A stretch of 64,000 nucleotides of DNA from Coffea arabica (Eukaryota; Streptophyta; Magnoliopsida; Gentianales; Rubiaceae). Position numbers and translations under genes: made by a program. The notes beneath the pieces are model-generated. The model saw only the letters and a list, made by a program, of their open reading frames with translations, was not told the DNA's origin and made no database searches. Positions 48,001 through 63,000 of the stretch are shown piece after piece. The first letter of the stretch is position 1; every line of letters starts with the position of its first letter. The stretch lies in contig NC_092310.1 in NCBI RefSeq assembly GCF_036785885.1, positions 5,332,001-5,396,000 of the forward strand, read 5' to 3'.

Positions 48001-51000
48001 AAGAAAAAATTCAAACAGTACCATAAAGACCATAAAAAACAATAGCCTGAAAGAAAAAAGTCAACAGTACCATAAAGACCATAAAAAACAATTAAGTTGA
48101 TAGGAAAGAGGAAACTTTTAAGAACTTCTCCTGAAAATTTGTGAAAAGCAACGTCAACTTCCCTGATCAAGGACTCCCTGAAGCTAAAACATCCATGCAA
48201 ATTATTTTCTATGTAACAACATGCATATATACATACAGTAAAATTCCAGCATACCAAATATACATAAAAAAGGACTGTCCACAGTTCATTGCTTGATATC
48301 CATTAAGCAATATGCAAACTTAATTCATCATCTCATAGGGCTTACCAAGTATGCTCTCCCATACAGAAAAATGTACACAGTCAACACTGTCAGCTGCACA
48401 GAATTACAGATCAGTTAGATAAGATGTAGTGCGAATCATAATTTGGCTAATAATGTAAACATTACATTCCAGCTTAGAGCAGACTCCTAAAAAGAAAGCA
48501 AATTTCATTGCTCTTAGGTGCGTTTTAGTTGGGAACAGATGTAGAAATCAAAGTGAAGATGGACCAGAGGGGAGTGAATAGAGGTTCCGAAGCTTGGAAA
48601 GGATCAACATGACAGGTAAATGAATTGAGTCAAGCAGAAGCTGGAAATATCTTGTTGCTTCAAATGAGCCATTTGGAAAAGTAAAAGGCACAGAAACCTT
48701 TTTCACATCTATTTAACAATTCAATTTTTACTTTCGGTTTTAGACATCAGATTCTCAGACGTGCAAGTTTGGGACAAAAATACAATTAATTGCTGTCACT
48801 CCTCCATTGCCATGTTTTAAATAAACAAACAAACTGAAGCAGTCCACTAAAGGAAGCCCAAATCACATATACTCATGCAGTGCCAAACATCATTCTTAAG
48901 CACAAGCCCAAGTCATTAGCATACTTCCTAGAAGCCTCTACTATAAACAAGGACATAATCGCCAATTTTCAAGACAACCAAATTTTAGCGTTCACTTTGG
49001 ATAGCTACAAGGTTTTAAATGTCATAAGTTTGACATCTTTTGCACGACAAACCTAAAAGTGGTAGACAATATAACCCATATTGCTACAAAGATGTGAAGG
49101 TCATTATGTAACCAATTGCCTGGCCCATAAAAAGGGATTAATATAACAAATTGGTACTCCATAATAGGATTTACAGCACTAATAAAATTATTTTGCACAA
49201 TGAGTAATTTTTTCTGTAACCAGTACTTCTGAGTATCCTATGGGCAACTATTCAACAAAAAAAAAGATGAAGCATGCAAGCAAGAACTAACAAGATACAT
49301 GACTGACAGTGTTACAACCCCAATTAAGAGTGTACTATACACCTGTAATTTTGCTTATACTTTCGCAGGCTTAGAGGGTATTGTTGTGTAGCCGCTACAC
49401 AAAAAAGCGCACTGCTGAATTAAAAGAGTCATAATGGACAAAGAGACCCATTTTGCTGCTTTTCGTCGTTGATGTTCCAGTTAAGCAGATAGGAAACAAA
49501 ACCGTATATTTATATATTTCATACACTTCATATCTGGATTCCAAACTCCATTAAAAGTAACTTGCAAAGTTAAAGGTTAAAAGCACCATTCTTGTTCCCT
49601 CCCAAACCCCAAATTGGCCTAAAGATTAAGCACCACTTTGGTGATTGGCTCAGGTACCAATTAAAACTTGAACCAATGAGCTCAAAAACTAGGCTGAGGT
49701 GCAACAACGCAATGGGCTTACCATGGTACAAAAGTAATAGCCCACAGTGGTGAAAAAGAACGATATCATTCTGAAGAAATCAAAGAGCTGCCCAAGTCTG
49801 TAGACATCCCTGCTAAGAACTTGTTCACCATTACCACCAGCTACCTTGCCTTCAAATAAAGCAATCTGATTGAGCCCAACATCTCTTCCTTTGCCAACCT
49901 ATATAAATCTCAGTTTAGATTTATTCATCACTCTACTACTTTTCATCTTTAAAAAAATTTTAAAAAGACACAATATCACCTGAATGTACTCATGGTGGGT
50001 AATATTTCCTTGACGCAAGGTTGAATTGAATCCTGCATATTACAACAAATTAAAAAAAAAGGACAAAAAGGGAATTTTTTGTCTTGTTCTGCTCGTGTTA
50101 TAGAAGACATTCTTATGCCCTAACATACAACTAGATAGTCAAATCTTAAATAGGCTCACAAATCATAGAGCAAAAGACAGACAACACAGAAACATGATGA
50201 GTTAATGCAATCAGGCAATGTGGCATATACTAACACAGAAAAACGTTAACACCATATTTTTGTAATGCTGAAATATGAAGTACTCACAATGATTACATAT
50301 ATCTAGACCCTCACTCATCAAATTGGTATAGTAGTTTGTTGAGATCAGACCAGTATATATAAATACCGCAAACCGAGTGAATCAACATATCCCATCCCAC
50401 TTATGGGGGTAACCAAAGGAAATAATGAATAGCTCCTGTCAGCTTGGAGCAGAAAATTCAGAATCAAGTCCATAACATAAACATAAATAGACAAAAACAA
50501 CTGCAGAAATTGTCTGTAATCGAAGTGCTCGAGTTCTTCAACATGCAATAAGCAACATGAAGAAAAAACAAGCAACCATTTTGTCAAGAAGAATTCAGCG
50601 GTGCCTTCTGAGCCATGTCCCAAGGGAGACAAATGCAACCTGGTATCGGTGTAAGATTGGCTGTAATCGAAGTGCTTGAGATCTTCACATTCAATAAGCA
50701 AGATGAAGAAAAAACATGCAACTAGTTTGTCAAGAAGAATTCAGTGGTGCCTTCTGAGCCATGTCCAAAGGGAGACAAATGCAATCTGGTATCAGTGTAA
50801 GCAAAGCAAGATGCTTGACACAGTTGAAAGAACAAATGCATTTGAAATGCATGTATAACAGATATCTCTTCAAAAGCGTGAAAGAAATAACCAAGACTGT
50901 TCAGACACCAAGAAGCAATAAATCAACCATCTTTATACAATACTAAACTTCAACGCATATGCAAAAAGGAAAAAAATCAGTAAATGGAATGCAAAATTTT

Positions 51001-54000
51001 GATATGCTCGAAGGATCCCGCTGAAATTCACAGGTATAATACAAATATGGACTAGAAATCATAAAAGAATATTTTATTGTTACATGCTCAATTATGCAGA
51101 ATTTGGAATTACTACAACACTCATAGGTCGAAAATTAAATATAAACATCATCCGGAAAGTTTCCATTAACTAGCTAATCTAATATTTCTTAAGTCTCCAA
51201 CTCCTTAAGCCATGGAAGCTAGCACTTAGAAAAAGATGCTAGGCATCTTGCATCGTCAAATCTTTCTTGAATTGACAGCTGATACGGCGGTTGAACATTC
51301 TAAAACTAAATCATACTCCTACACAAAATATAGCAAATGTTTGTAATAGAATTGGATGGAAGATAAAAGAGTGGGAATGCAAGTTTGACATTGTAATTCC
51401 CATTCAAAAGTAGTCATCTGCAGTATAGGGAAACATTAAAAAAAAAAACTATATAATGGCAATTTGCCTAGCATAGTTAGTTGTACCCGCATATATGTCT
51501 TCACTGATGTTAATTACACGAGACGCCTTGCTGATACCACCTCGAGTTATATGGAAAACTCTATCAAAGACATCTGGATGGCCATAGTGCATTCGAACCC
51601 TATAAGACAAATTGAAATTTCAATAAAGTAGGATCAGATATAAGAAAAAGCAGGAAATCATACACACGAACAATAGCAAATTTTATAACAAACAGGATCT
51701 TACTTCAAGGGCTTGGCCAGAACACGCTGACCAAGTGTCACAAAGCTAGTTTCTTGGTTGGACATGAATGACGCCAAAGAAGAGACACTGCATCATTTGC
51801 TGAAGAATTAGTAACTGATTGTTAGCAACATAGGAGATCACCACCATATAAATATTGAATTGAGAAATACCTTCCCGTAAATACATGCTCCCTAACACCA
51901 AGAATAGTAGGAGCATGAATCCCATGATCACGATGGAATTCTTCTAAAAGATTTCTCATTTTCAAAGCTTCCTCGAAATAATTATCCTATTAAAAAAAAT
52001 AAATGAGCTCTCGAAAAACAAGGCAACATTAAGAAACGACCAAGCAAAAGAAGATAAAAGGCAATGACATGAATGGGAGAAAACAAAGCAATAAGCATGT
52101 TGGCTGCTGCTTTCCATCCACATTATGAATTGCCCTGAACCACGAATTACCCTAAATTAAGGGCAATTTGGGCACCTAAGTTTTGTCAAATTTACAGGCT
52201 CCTCTCCTACAGTTTCGCTCATTATGCTTACCTCCCTAATCAGGCATATATCTCATAATCTGCTGACACAACAAAGGTACAGAGACACGCAAAAAACTTA
52301 GTGCCCACTTCTTCAGGCACGGAACAAACATACAGCCAGCTTGTACTGATCCTAATTCACCTCCATCCAACAGTGCATGTGCTCATGGTCAAAACCAATA
52401 TTGATGAACACCCCGGTAATTAATATTTTGAGAAGGGTGGATATGAGGGTGAGTAGAAGACAGGGCAGAAGGAAGGACAGAGCTAGGTCAAGAGGGAGGA
52501 GAAATGGTTTAGCTGTATGCTCAGAGCGATCCCAAGAGGAAGACGGTGGAGCGGGAGAATGAGGAGATTGAGCACAAGGAAGAAAGGGGCGAAGTCAGCA
52601 GAGAGAAATGCATGCAGGAGAGGAGTATCATCCAAAGTCAAACTGGAGCTTATTTAATTTCTTCTCCTGATTTCAAAACAATATTGCTCTGTTACACAAC
52701 CACATGGACCAGAGGTAGGAACAATTAATCCTCAAACCCAAATAAGAGTCTGTGCATATTTTCATTTTGCACTACAAATTTATGCATGACTCTGCATTGT
52801 TAAGATTTTCCAAGGATATCCAGACATACTAACATCACGTGGCAAAATCATCTGCAGTTATATCTGCAACTTATGCTTCTGAAACAGAGGTTAATTTGAA
52901 GGGCCTGGTGAGATATTATCAGCAGCTGTTGAAACAGATACCTCTTACCTGATTCATGTCAATCGTCTGCATTGCATTTCCACGTGTGAATATAACTGCA
53001 TGATTTTGATTTTCAGGCTTCCCTTCACCAAGTTTTGGATTCCCTGGCAATTTTACAGAATAGATTTCCTGCATTTTCATTAGAAGGAAACCCCACCTTA
53101 GAATTTAAAAATTTACATTACAGAATTTTGTTATAAAGCATTTTAGCTGATCATACTATCATAGTGCAGCTAAAGAGCCACAAGATAAGAATCACTGGTT
53201 TCCAGGAGAGACTGCAGAAACAAGTCATGTAAATGAGAAGCTGACTAAGAAAACACAGCAACTTAGAGTAATAACAATACATACGCATAGACATAATTAA
53301 TATACCATAGTCATCACCTCCTGTATTAGGATCCTCTACATCTAGGGGTAAATGAAGGCTCTTGCAGTTACCAATTAATATCAGAAATTTGACATTTGAC
53401 CAAAAAAATATAATTCACTTCATGGTTGCAACTGTAAACCTTAAAATTGTTAACACCACTATTACTCAATCTGATTCAGCACTTTAATCTCTTCACAATT
53501 TTCACCACCCTGCATCATCCAAATATTACATACAGATTGGATGGTAAAATATTCACCCATGGAGTAGATGTCTTAATATGATGATACATTGATTAATGAA
53601 ATTAAACGTACATTCAAATCATGTTTCTAACTTTTTAAAGTACAAGAATAAACCATATGTCAAAGCCACCATATCCAAGTTGCTGACAAAAAGAACCAAC
53701 AACGATACTGTTAACAGTTCTCCAATGAAAATAAATTCTAACACTCATAACAGTTTTTGGAGTTTCTTATCAGCAATCAAAATAACCCAGTGCTTTTCTC
53801 CACTATTCAGTTTCCAACCAAATAATTTCATCTAAACCTTTTTAGTTCAAACAGAAAAATAAGCTAAAAATCAATAAAATACAAAGAAAAAAAGGAAGAG
53901 AACAATTTTTCACTTGTAAATGCCCAGAAATTTAAAAAAAAAAAAAAGAAAAAGAAAAGAGAAACAGTTGAAAACCTGATCCTTCCCGTTGATATCAGCC

Positions 54001-57000
54001 TTTACAAGTTTTGAGTAATATTCGGTATGCACTTTACCATCCTTCAGGGTCTCGACCACATCAATGAAGGCAACTCGAAGAGCTTCATTTCTATATCAAA
54101 GGTATGCAAAAGAAGAACAAACTGATAAGCGAACAAACTAAGAACTAGCATATGCGATATAATGCATTATGTAGATACAGATATTATTCATGTTTTTGGG
54201 TGGAAGGAAAGAGCCAAAGGAGGAAGTTGCAAGAATATCCAAGTGGCTCTTTTGAGGACCAAAAGGCCAAGACAATGATGTACCAAATCATAGAGAAAAA
54301 GTTACAGCATGCAATCAGTAGTAGATGCATCACATGCTATACACACAATACTCTACCTTTGCATTAATAATGCAATATCAGCAGCCTCAGGCTTTCGCTC
54401 TTCTTTCTGCTTTCCGTATATTTGACATGTAACTACATATGTGAACTTCAAATCTGCCTGAGCTCTTGCTTCGGGAGACAACTCAAAGCCTTGAATATCC
54501 ATAACTTCATATTTGGAGATTGCAGATTCCAAATCTGAGCACAACTAACAGACAATAAAGATCTATCCAAGCAGCCAAAAACAACAAATCTAGTGTTCTT
54601 AGATTGGCCAACCTCCAGCCATCATTCTTTCCAAATAGGCTTGAAGCATGAGAGCCTTTCTGTAGTACATCATCCCCCGTACTGCAATTGGACAATGAGC
54701 AAACATCAAACAAGGACGTCAACAAATAGAAGAGAAATAAGCATTCCTTATCCAAGAAGTTATGAGAGCATACCCAGGACCATGTTCTGGAAGACAATTA
54801 TGACCTTCAAATAAAAACAACTGTCCACATACATTTATAGAAATTTCATGCAGAAAGCAAGAACATCTGAAACATATATGTGCAAGTAACAATAAGGATG
54901 TTCAAAACAACAGTGAATTGGATAGCTTCTTCGTTCTCCATGAGGCTATACACTGGATGTTAATCTTATCAATCTAATTCCATAATGCCTCTGTTTTCCT
55001 TCTAAAATCTCTTCAATTAGAGATCATTTTATTCCTGAACTCCTAAAACACCCAGTCTGAACCTTTCCCAGTCCTCCCTCTTACTCTTAAAATCTTTCAG
55101 TAGTATACTGGATTAAGTATTTCCAGTTTCTTTGCACCCCACCCCCCCCCCCCCCCCAAAAAAATAATAATAAGGCATTGGGGACACCAAGCCCCCCATC
55201 TTTCTAGTGCCTCTTTCTTTCAAATTTTCTCCTTCATAAAAACGTTAAGCTCAAATGAGCTCGCTTTCACCTTTTGAATTTTAATTTTACTCTTTTCAAT
55301 TTACTTGCTTCTTTGTCTGCAACACAATAACTGCTTATTGGAGATATTGATATTAGAATTGGTAATAAAATCTCTGCTTCATTTGTATTCACTTGATTTC
55401 TGTTTCACATACATGAAGTTCAATCCTATAATCTCTCCAACCATTTTATCTTCTTTCCAACCCAATTACTGGTCATGGGTGCTTTGAAAGAAAAATGCTC
55501 CATCGCAAACCAACTAGCCAAAATGTTCACAAGCCATGAGGAAAGTCGTAGACCAATAAGAAAGAATAAAAAATTCTAGATTTGAAGGGAGAAAGTACCA
55601 GTTCTAGCCAATGTTTGTCCTCGGTAAGAAGCCCAAAAACGAAGTTCAAGGATGTCATTTGTATTATCATTAAGTTCTGACTCAGAAGCATTTTCATCAC
55701 GGCCAATCCGAGCAAGAAAGTTTTTCCATTCATCTGCATTCAATAATTTAGAAATTTGTAAAAAGTAGAGCAGGCTAGAAGACCCACAAAAAGCAAAGCA
55801 ACTGGACACAAATTTAAACCATATGGCATTTAAAGATCAATAAAGAAAAAAAACCAGAGTATGTTTTAAGGATTTCTGCATAACAAGTATAGCAAGGACT
55901 CTTAAGGAAACTACAATCAAAAACAGAATTTGCAAAACAAGTTTCATCATAAAAAATGGGCTTAGAAGTCTTCAGAACCTAAAAGTTTTTAAACTTGAAA
56001 AGTCCTGATACCCACAAATACTTTTGCAACAAGAATAATTACGAAGTTATCTAATGATTCACTCATAATCCAATTTATTTTGTTTGTTGGCACAAAATTG
56101 GTTAAATTAATGACAGGCATTCCGAAAACCTAGTGCAGGAGGAGCAAACCACTATAGGATGGGAAAATGCAGCAAACTACTTGTTGACAGACTATATGAG
56201 AAAATGACGAGTGGAAACTTTCGACCGATGGACAGGTATACAGACATAACTTCAAATACTCATGCAACACTATTGGGGTCTGTTGGATTTATGGATATAT
56301 ACGTTTAAGGAAAGACTTTGAATCAATGGATATAACATCACTAAAATTACATTTTAAATTACCATCAGAGTGAAGAGATATACAAATAATTGAGGAAAAA
56401 ACTGAAGAACTGAAAAGCTCAGGGGTTAATTATTGAAGTTCTAGATTTTCCTTTCTTCTTCATATGATTGACTGGCAAGGTATGCAATTGGTATGGTATG
56501 AGATGTCTCGCATCTGGTAAAAAATCACTAGTATATGTTGGCTTATGTGGGGCTTTTGGACCATAATGAGCTCAAAGAACTATCCACAAACTAAGACCAA
56601 GCATTTTTTTGGGACAATTTAGTATTGGTAAGCATTAGTAAAGGTCAGTATACTAGTGGCAGTTATTGCATAATTACATCCTAGATTTTCGTCTTTCCAA
56701 CCAAGGCTAAATAAAAATCCAACAATGCATTAAGCAAATTACTCAGACTCTTTCTGCTGATGAACATAAACCTACTTGCTGCAGATACAAGAGCCATTCC
56801 ACCTCAGAAATTTCATACATGCTCTAACATAATAACTAGGGTCTAAATAATGCTTCCCACCTTAGAAGCCAAAGCAGAGATGGACTAGGACCAAGATGCT
56901 ATAGTGCTGGCACGCATTCATTCTAAAAGTTATAAATTTCCAGTTAGAATTATTAAAAGTGCTAAAGTAACTTTTCTGTCCAGCATCATGACACCAACTA

Positions 57001-60000
57001 CTATCCTCTCATCCAACATACCAATACACCTTGTAAAAGAGGCCATGAATACACTGAGATTCACCATATTTAAAAATTTCCCTAATAAACGTCTTGAATC
57101 TGAGATGGTAGGGGAATTTTACAATAGAGCACACTACAAATGGAACATTACCTGGATATATCTTCTGAAGGTAAAACAAAGTGGAAATCCCATCTTCATT
57201 CTTCTTAAGGAGGTCAGACATGCTGTAAAGCACAATCTCCGAGTAATAAGGTGTGAACACGCTGCTCATAAATGAAATGAGGGGTTTAGTCAGTGGATGC
57301 AACTTTTGAACCCAGGACACTAACAAAAGGCTCCTTATAATACCTGAAGGATAACATTTCACGGACAGGCTTGGCTACTGGCATCTCCATGAAAAGCGAA
57401 TTTGTAAAGAACTGCAACCGGCGTCTAGCCTCGAGGTTTTCTGGAATATTTGCAGCTGAATCTTTGATAGTGAGAAGGGAATATAATCTTCGGATTTGCA
57501 ATCTCTGTGGATATCAAGAATTAAGAGGTTCGTGAAGACATAAAACTCAGTCCAGAACTATATGTACTGACTACTTACCAACTTAACATCGCGAGGCCAC
57601 TTCAATTTTTGAAAGAGGCGACCCTGATTCCTTGCTCTTGACAAAACATTCCACGTCTCATAGTTGTCTCTGAGAATGAAAATAAGGAAATCATAGAACA
57701 ACTATAGCATACTGAAAAAGGGCCAAAAGTCAAGGAAAAAAAATCTAACTGGGTAGCAAACCTCATGTTAATGTTAAGGACATCATAATGCATAACATCA
57801 TAAAGATCTTGGACAGCTTTGATAGCTCCACTTTCCAATTCTGGTGTATGATCCTCTCTCTGCATGAAAAGAATTCAAGATAGTATGATCACAGCTTTAG
57901 GAAGCAAAAAAAGTCCAAAAGATTGCAACGCGAAATTGAGGGACAACCATACGAAACAGAATTCACTAGTAGATTAGTGTCCTGAAGTCAAAAAATGTTA
58001 AGGGTTATGGGCCAGTTTCCAAGCATATCCAAGAGTCTTGAACGGACGAGAACAACACATTCTAGTTTCCAGCCAGTAATTACAATATTAATTGCACAGC
58101 TAAGTCAGAACAGCATTGAAACAACCATCTGTCTGGATAAGATCTGAAACATAAGCTACAGTTTGACATTGCATGCTGATAAACTCTTTCCACACAATTA
58201 CAATTTTCAACAACAAACCCACTCACCAGCTATTTCATCAATTAATGTACTATATCCTTAAGCATCAAAGTAGCACCAAGCATTGAAAAACTAGTTAGGA
58301 ACCAAACTACAGGAGTTTACTGGTCTTGTCCAAGGTCACTGTCAATTCTTCTTTTCCCATCAACAAGAGGGGCAATCAGTACAATGGTGGAGAAATCTGA
58401 ACTTAATATTTGAGATAGTAACACTGTGCCAATTCATATACACTGAATGCAAGTTGAAGGTGACAGATTAGTCCCCAAAAAATGCAAAACTAAACTAGTT
58501 CCCCTCTTAGATCAAACTTCTACACTCATAGCTCCAACTATATTCACAGTCAAAAAATTATCCATGTGTCCACAAGATTGTTGCTGTAAAAGACAAAGGT
58601 GTTAATAATACTACTGTACCACAGTCACACTTAAGAATGAATCCAATATCAGTTTCCTCGACTTTTTAAGTCAAAATAACTCATTTTTCGGCCAATATTC
58701 CTAATATGTTGTTTAATCCTCAACAGAACCGGAAATAAGACCTGCCATGAGACAGTAATCTCAAAAAGTTGACTGACACAAAATAATTATCATTTCTGAA
58801 GAATATGTTCTTTCAAATCTCAAAAATTTAAGGAAAAAACATAAAGTAGGACTAAGGACGTACAACATTTTGCATCCCTACATAGCTTGAATACTGCTTC
58901 ACTGAGACAAGGTTTGTTCTAAAAACCCAATTGATTGTATGATGGGATATATGTATCTGTTAATCCAATCTGCTCCAGCAGTCATCTCTTTAATATCAAG
59001 CAGGATTAAGTGATTAACCACAGGGTGCAACAGCAATATGCTTGATGAAAAAGTTAAATGCATGACTCCTACTGTAAAAGAAAAAAGGAGATATAAGGAG
59101 CTCCAGGAAGTGCCCAAATATGGAAACTAGTCACCAAAACTTACTCTTGCATCCAGCAATAAAATATGTATATACATATACATATATATACACATATATA
59201 TATTCATGTGCATATACATACACATATATATATATACATATGCATATATATAACAAATTATGAGCTGGCTTGTGATGCACATCTCTATTAATGCTGAAAC
59301 CATATAAATACATACCAATACTCCCATTAGAGCAGTAACTTTCTGAATGACTAGTGCCAACTTTTCCAGTTGGAAGTCATTGTGAATATTTTTGATGGCA
59401 ATGCTTCCTCGAATATCTTCATAAATCCTTTCAACCCTGACATTGAAGACACAAACAGCAGAGGACTGCATCAATGATAACAGACCATGAAAGGAACTTC
59501 TATGCAGTTAATACGTTCTCATCAAATGTTGACTTCAAGCTATTTGATGCTCTTTTCTAAGTTTTGAAACTTTTTACTCTAGATTTTTTGTTTTCTTTGG
59601 CAAATATTCACAAAGTTTGTCTGCCATGTCTCTGGATAGTTTCGATTTTTAAATTAAATGGGATGGGTATTTAAATCATTTTAATTAAATAAAAAGGGTG
59701 ATTGATTGCCTGGAAATTATTGTGGAGCTCCAAAATCATTGCCCTATATGTTATCTTATCTTACATTTTAAACTAGCAGATAGGAACAACCTATTAAAGG
59801 AAGTCTCAATATAACCAACCAAGAAAGTTTATTTAAAAAGCATAGTTCATGACAATCCATATGATAGATTAATCAATCATGCAAGCATGATTTGTGTGCT
59901 CTATAATATTAAAAGATGCAATACATAAAACAAAGAAAATATTGAAACTAGTTGATGACAATACATTTGATAAATCCAGTCGAACATGAAATATAATTCA

Positions 60001-63000
60001 TCTGTTTAAAATGTTAAAAGATGCAATGCATGCAACAAAGAGAAGGGCCAATCAAGTTACCATTGTTCAAACCAAACTTAATTGATTAGACAACCCCAAT
60101 GAGCATGTTCAATGTTCTCCGAAATTGACATTCCATGAACATGAATTCCCTTCCCCCACCCCAGCTACCCAGGTTGACCTCTCACCAATGACAAACAAGA
60201 AAAACAAATGGAGCAAGCATTAACAATCTAAAAGCAAAAACACTAAAGGCACTCTGAAGGCTTATCATAAATTTACCATTTCCTTCCTTCATCATTTCCT
60301 TCATCATCCAATATTGCTGTAAGTATGACCTCGATGGTATAATAGCACTCTTGAACTGCATATTTCATGTAATCATCCCTTGAGATCCTATCCCACAACT
60401 CCTCATGAGAATCCCGACTTTCAATAGCAATATCTTTGGCAAGAAATACCTATAACAGACAGGAGAAGGAATTAAATTAGGCAAAATAGTAAAGAAGCAT
60501 CGGTGGATATCAATAATCCATCTGGCAATGGCATCAATTCACATAATAAGCACAACCTTGCTGGCCAGGAGGAATAGCGGCCATTGAACCAATGGAATAT
60601 TCCCAGATGTTTGAGGCATTTGAAGCAACTCCATCTCCCTACAAAAAGTGAAACATCAAGTCAACAGATCCAAGCAATAGAAGCTTCATGTGATTTAAAA
60701 AGGGAATAAAAAATCCAATACAGTACTCACAAATTTGTAATGTAATCTTCCTCTCTCAGATTCTTTATAATTTCATTCCAAAAGGGAGCAAAATGAGCAG
60801 CATCCTCTTTATTTTTCTCCAGAGCCTTCAAATGACAGCAGGAGTTAATTTCTAAAACAGAACCAAGCAATGAAGCACTACATTATCAAGATTTCTAGAA
60901 GTCCTTGACCAACATCAACAATCTCAGACACTTCCAATGCCCTTCATTGTTACAGGTAAATAAGGCTTAACAACTTTTTAACAGTGAACCACAGCTTACA
61001 ATACATGCCACTGATAATCATCAACCAAACACCTGATAGTTATGAAATACTTGCATTCCAGAAGCAAATATGTGTGTGTGTGTGTGTGTTATTTGTTGAC
61101 AATTGCATGACATCAACACTCTCAGACACATCTGACACCCTTCGTCATGTCAGGCAAATAAGGCCGAACAACTTTAACAGTGAGCCACAGCTTATCATAT
61201 ATGCCTGAAAATTACTCCGATCAACCAAAAACCTGCCTGATAATTACTTCTATCAATCAAAACCAGATAGTTATGAAATACTTGCATTCCCAAAAAAAAA
61301 AGGATAAAAAAAAGGAACTATTATTTATTGAGAATTTCATAACACAAGGCTTAACAACTTGCAGACACATCCAACACTTTATTATATATAGACAATTACA
61401 TAACATCAATACTCAGACACATCCAACACCCTTCATCATGTCAGGTAAATAAGGCTCAACAACTTTCGACTGTGAGTCACAGCTTACCATACATTGCTCT
61501 GATAATTCTCAACCATCCATCTAATAGTTATCAAATACTTGCATTCCCCACCAAAAAAGGGGATACAAAACCATTTAATTATGTATTGACAATTGCATAC
61601 CATAAAAAAGCATACAACAGCAAGTAGTAGCTCATGATGAACACGTAAAAAGTGTGTTTGTTACAAAAAGTAACATTACCAAGAAAAAGAATGTCTTGAT
61701 TCTAGTATGTCACTTAAGGAAATAATGGGTACACAACCTCCTTAAACCTACAGTACTTTCTCGAAATAAAAGTACAATGTATTAATACAACAGTGTTAAA
61801 TGCTACCTAGAAGGTATTCAGTACACATAAACCTTGTTGCAAATAAAATTCAACTTCAAAGAAAGACTCCAAATATACTAATTTTACATATCCATAATAT
61901 TTTGCATCAACCTTGGAAAGATGTCATGTCTGTTCACCATATCTCCATATGATCCTTAGCCAAGAGCAGGAGATCAGGCAATTTACCCCAAAAAAGGTTG
62001 AAAAGTGAAGCCCAAAGCACTAATTCACCCTCGTAATCTTAGTCCCAAAGATAAACAAGGAGACACAGTAAAAGTAAACAATCATAGAGAAAACACAATT
62101 CAATCTCACACAGAAAATGGACCTGAGAGGATGTTTCTTGAAAAAAACTATCCTTTCTCAGAACAAAATCTAGATGAATTACCATATTTTGGAAAGGGGC
62201 TTCAAATCATTAGTAACGATCATAAGTCAATCTGGAATTCACGTCGTGAATTGAATTTGGCATATTTTAGACCAATTGCTGCTAGTGCAAGCCACTACGG
62301 GCCTTCCTTGAGTCGAGAAAACTTTTGTAAATTTGGTAAACTAGTAATTTTGGATCGTCAACTTTAGCCAGTTATTATTATATCAAATAGATGATATATA
62401 AAAAATAAAATAAAATAAAAATAATAACAAGATAGGAAATGCTTTCGCCTTCGGTCATCATGTCCACATTTTTTAAACAATATAGGCATATTCCTCCAAG
62501 TCAAAATAATAAAAAAAAAAATCTGCATTGCTGCAACTGCAGATCTGCAGCATTCATTTTGCAGTTTTCAAGCTGTACTGATTCTGTGGTTTAGATATGC
62601 CTCTACTGCACCTCATACAAGGCAGTAGCATGCTGTGAACCCAATACCCTTCCAAGTGTGTTGGTATTATTCCAAAAAGAAAATTAGAAACCAATGATAG
62701 AAGAACTGTAAACTATGAATACTGCCTCTTAACATCATTTCAAAAATTTAAGTGAGGTCAACAAAAACTTTCTCCAGATTCCCAAGTTGAAATCAAGCTG
62801 TAAAGATGGATACTGCTTGGGTGCATACAACTCATCAAGCTTTAAAGTAGAAACAAAGAAAATATTTCCAAGGACACAAGAACAAAAAGGTTCACCTGAC
62901 CAGATGACCGGAGAGAGGCCCTGCAAAGCAAAACTAACATTTAATAGACCACAAAGAAAGGTATCCAGAATTCAAACTTTCTACATCAAAAGGAAAGTAC

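Noticed and set aside
50345..50701. 118-codon - strand ORF in the intron
   Set aside because: It lies wholly within the 147-bp tandem duplication and adjacent intron; the splice map passes over it.
60911..61555. CRISPR-like array
   Set aside because: The repeats are long, diverged and contiguous with no constant-length spacers, and this is a plant intron.
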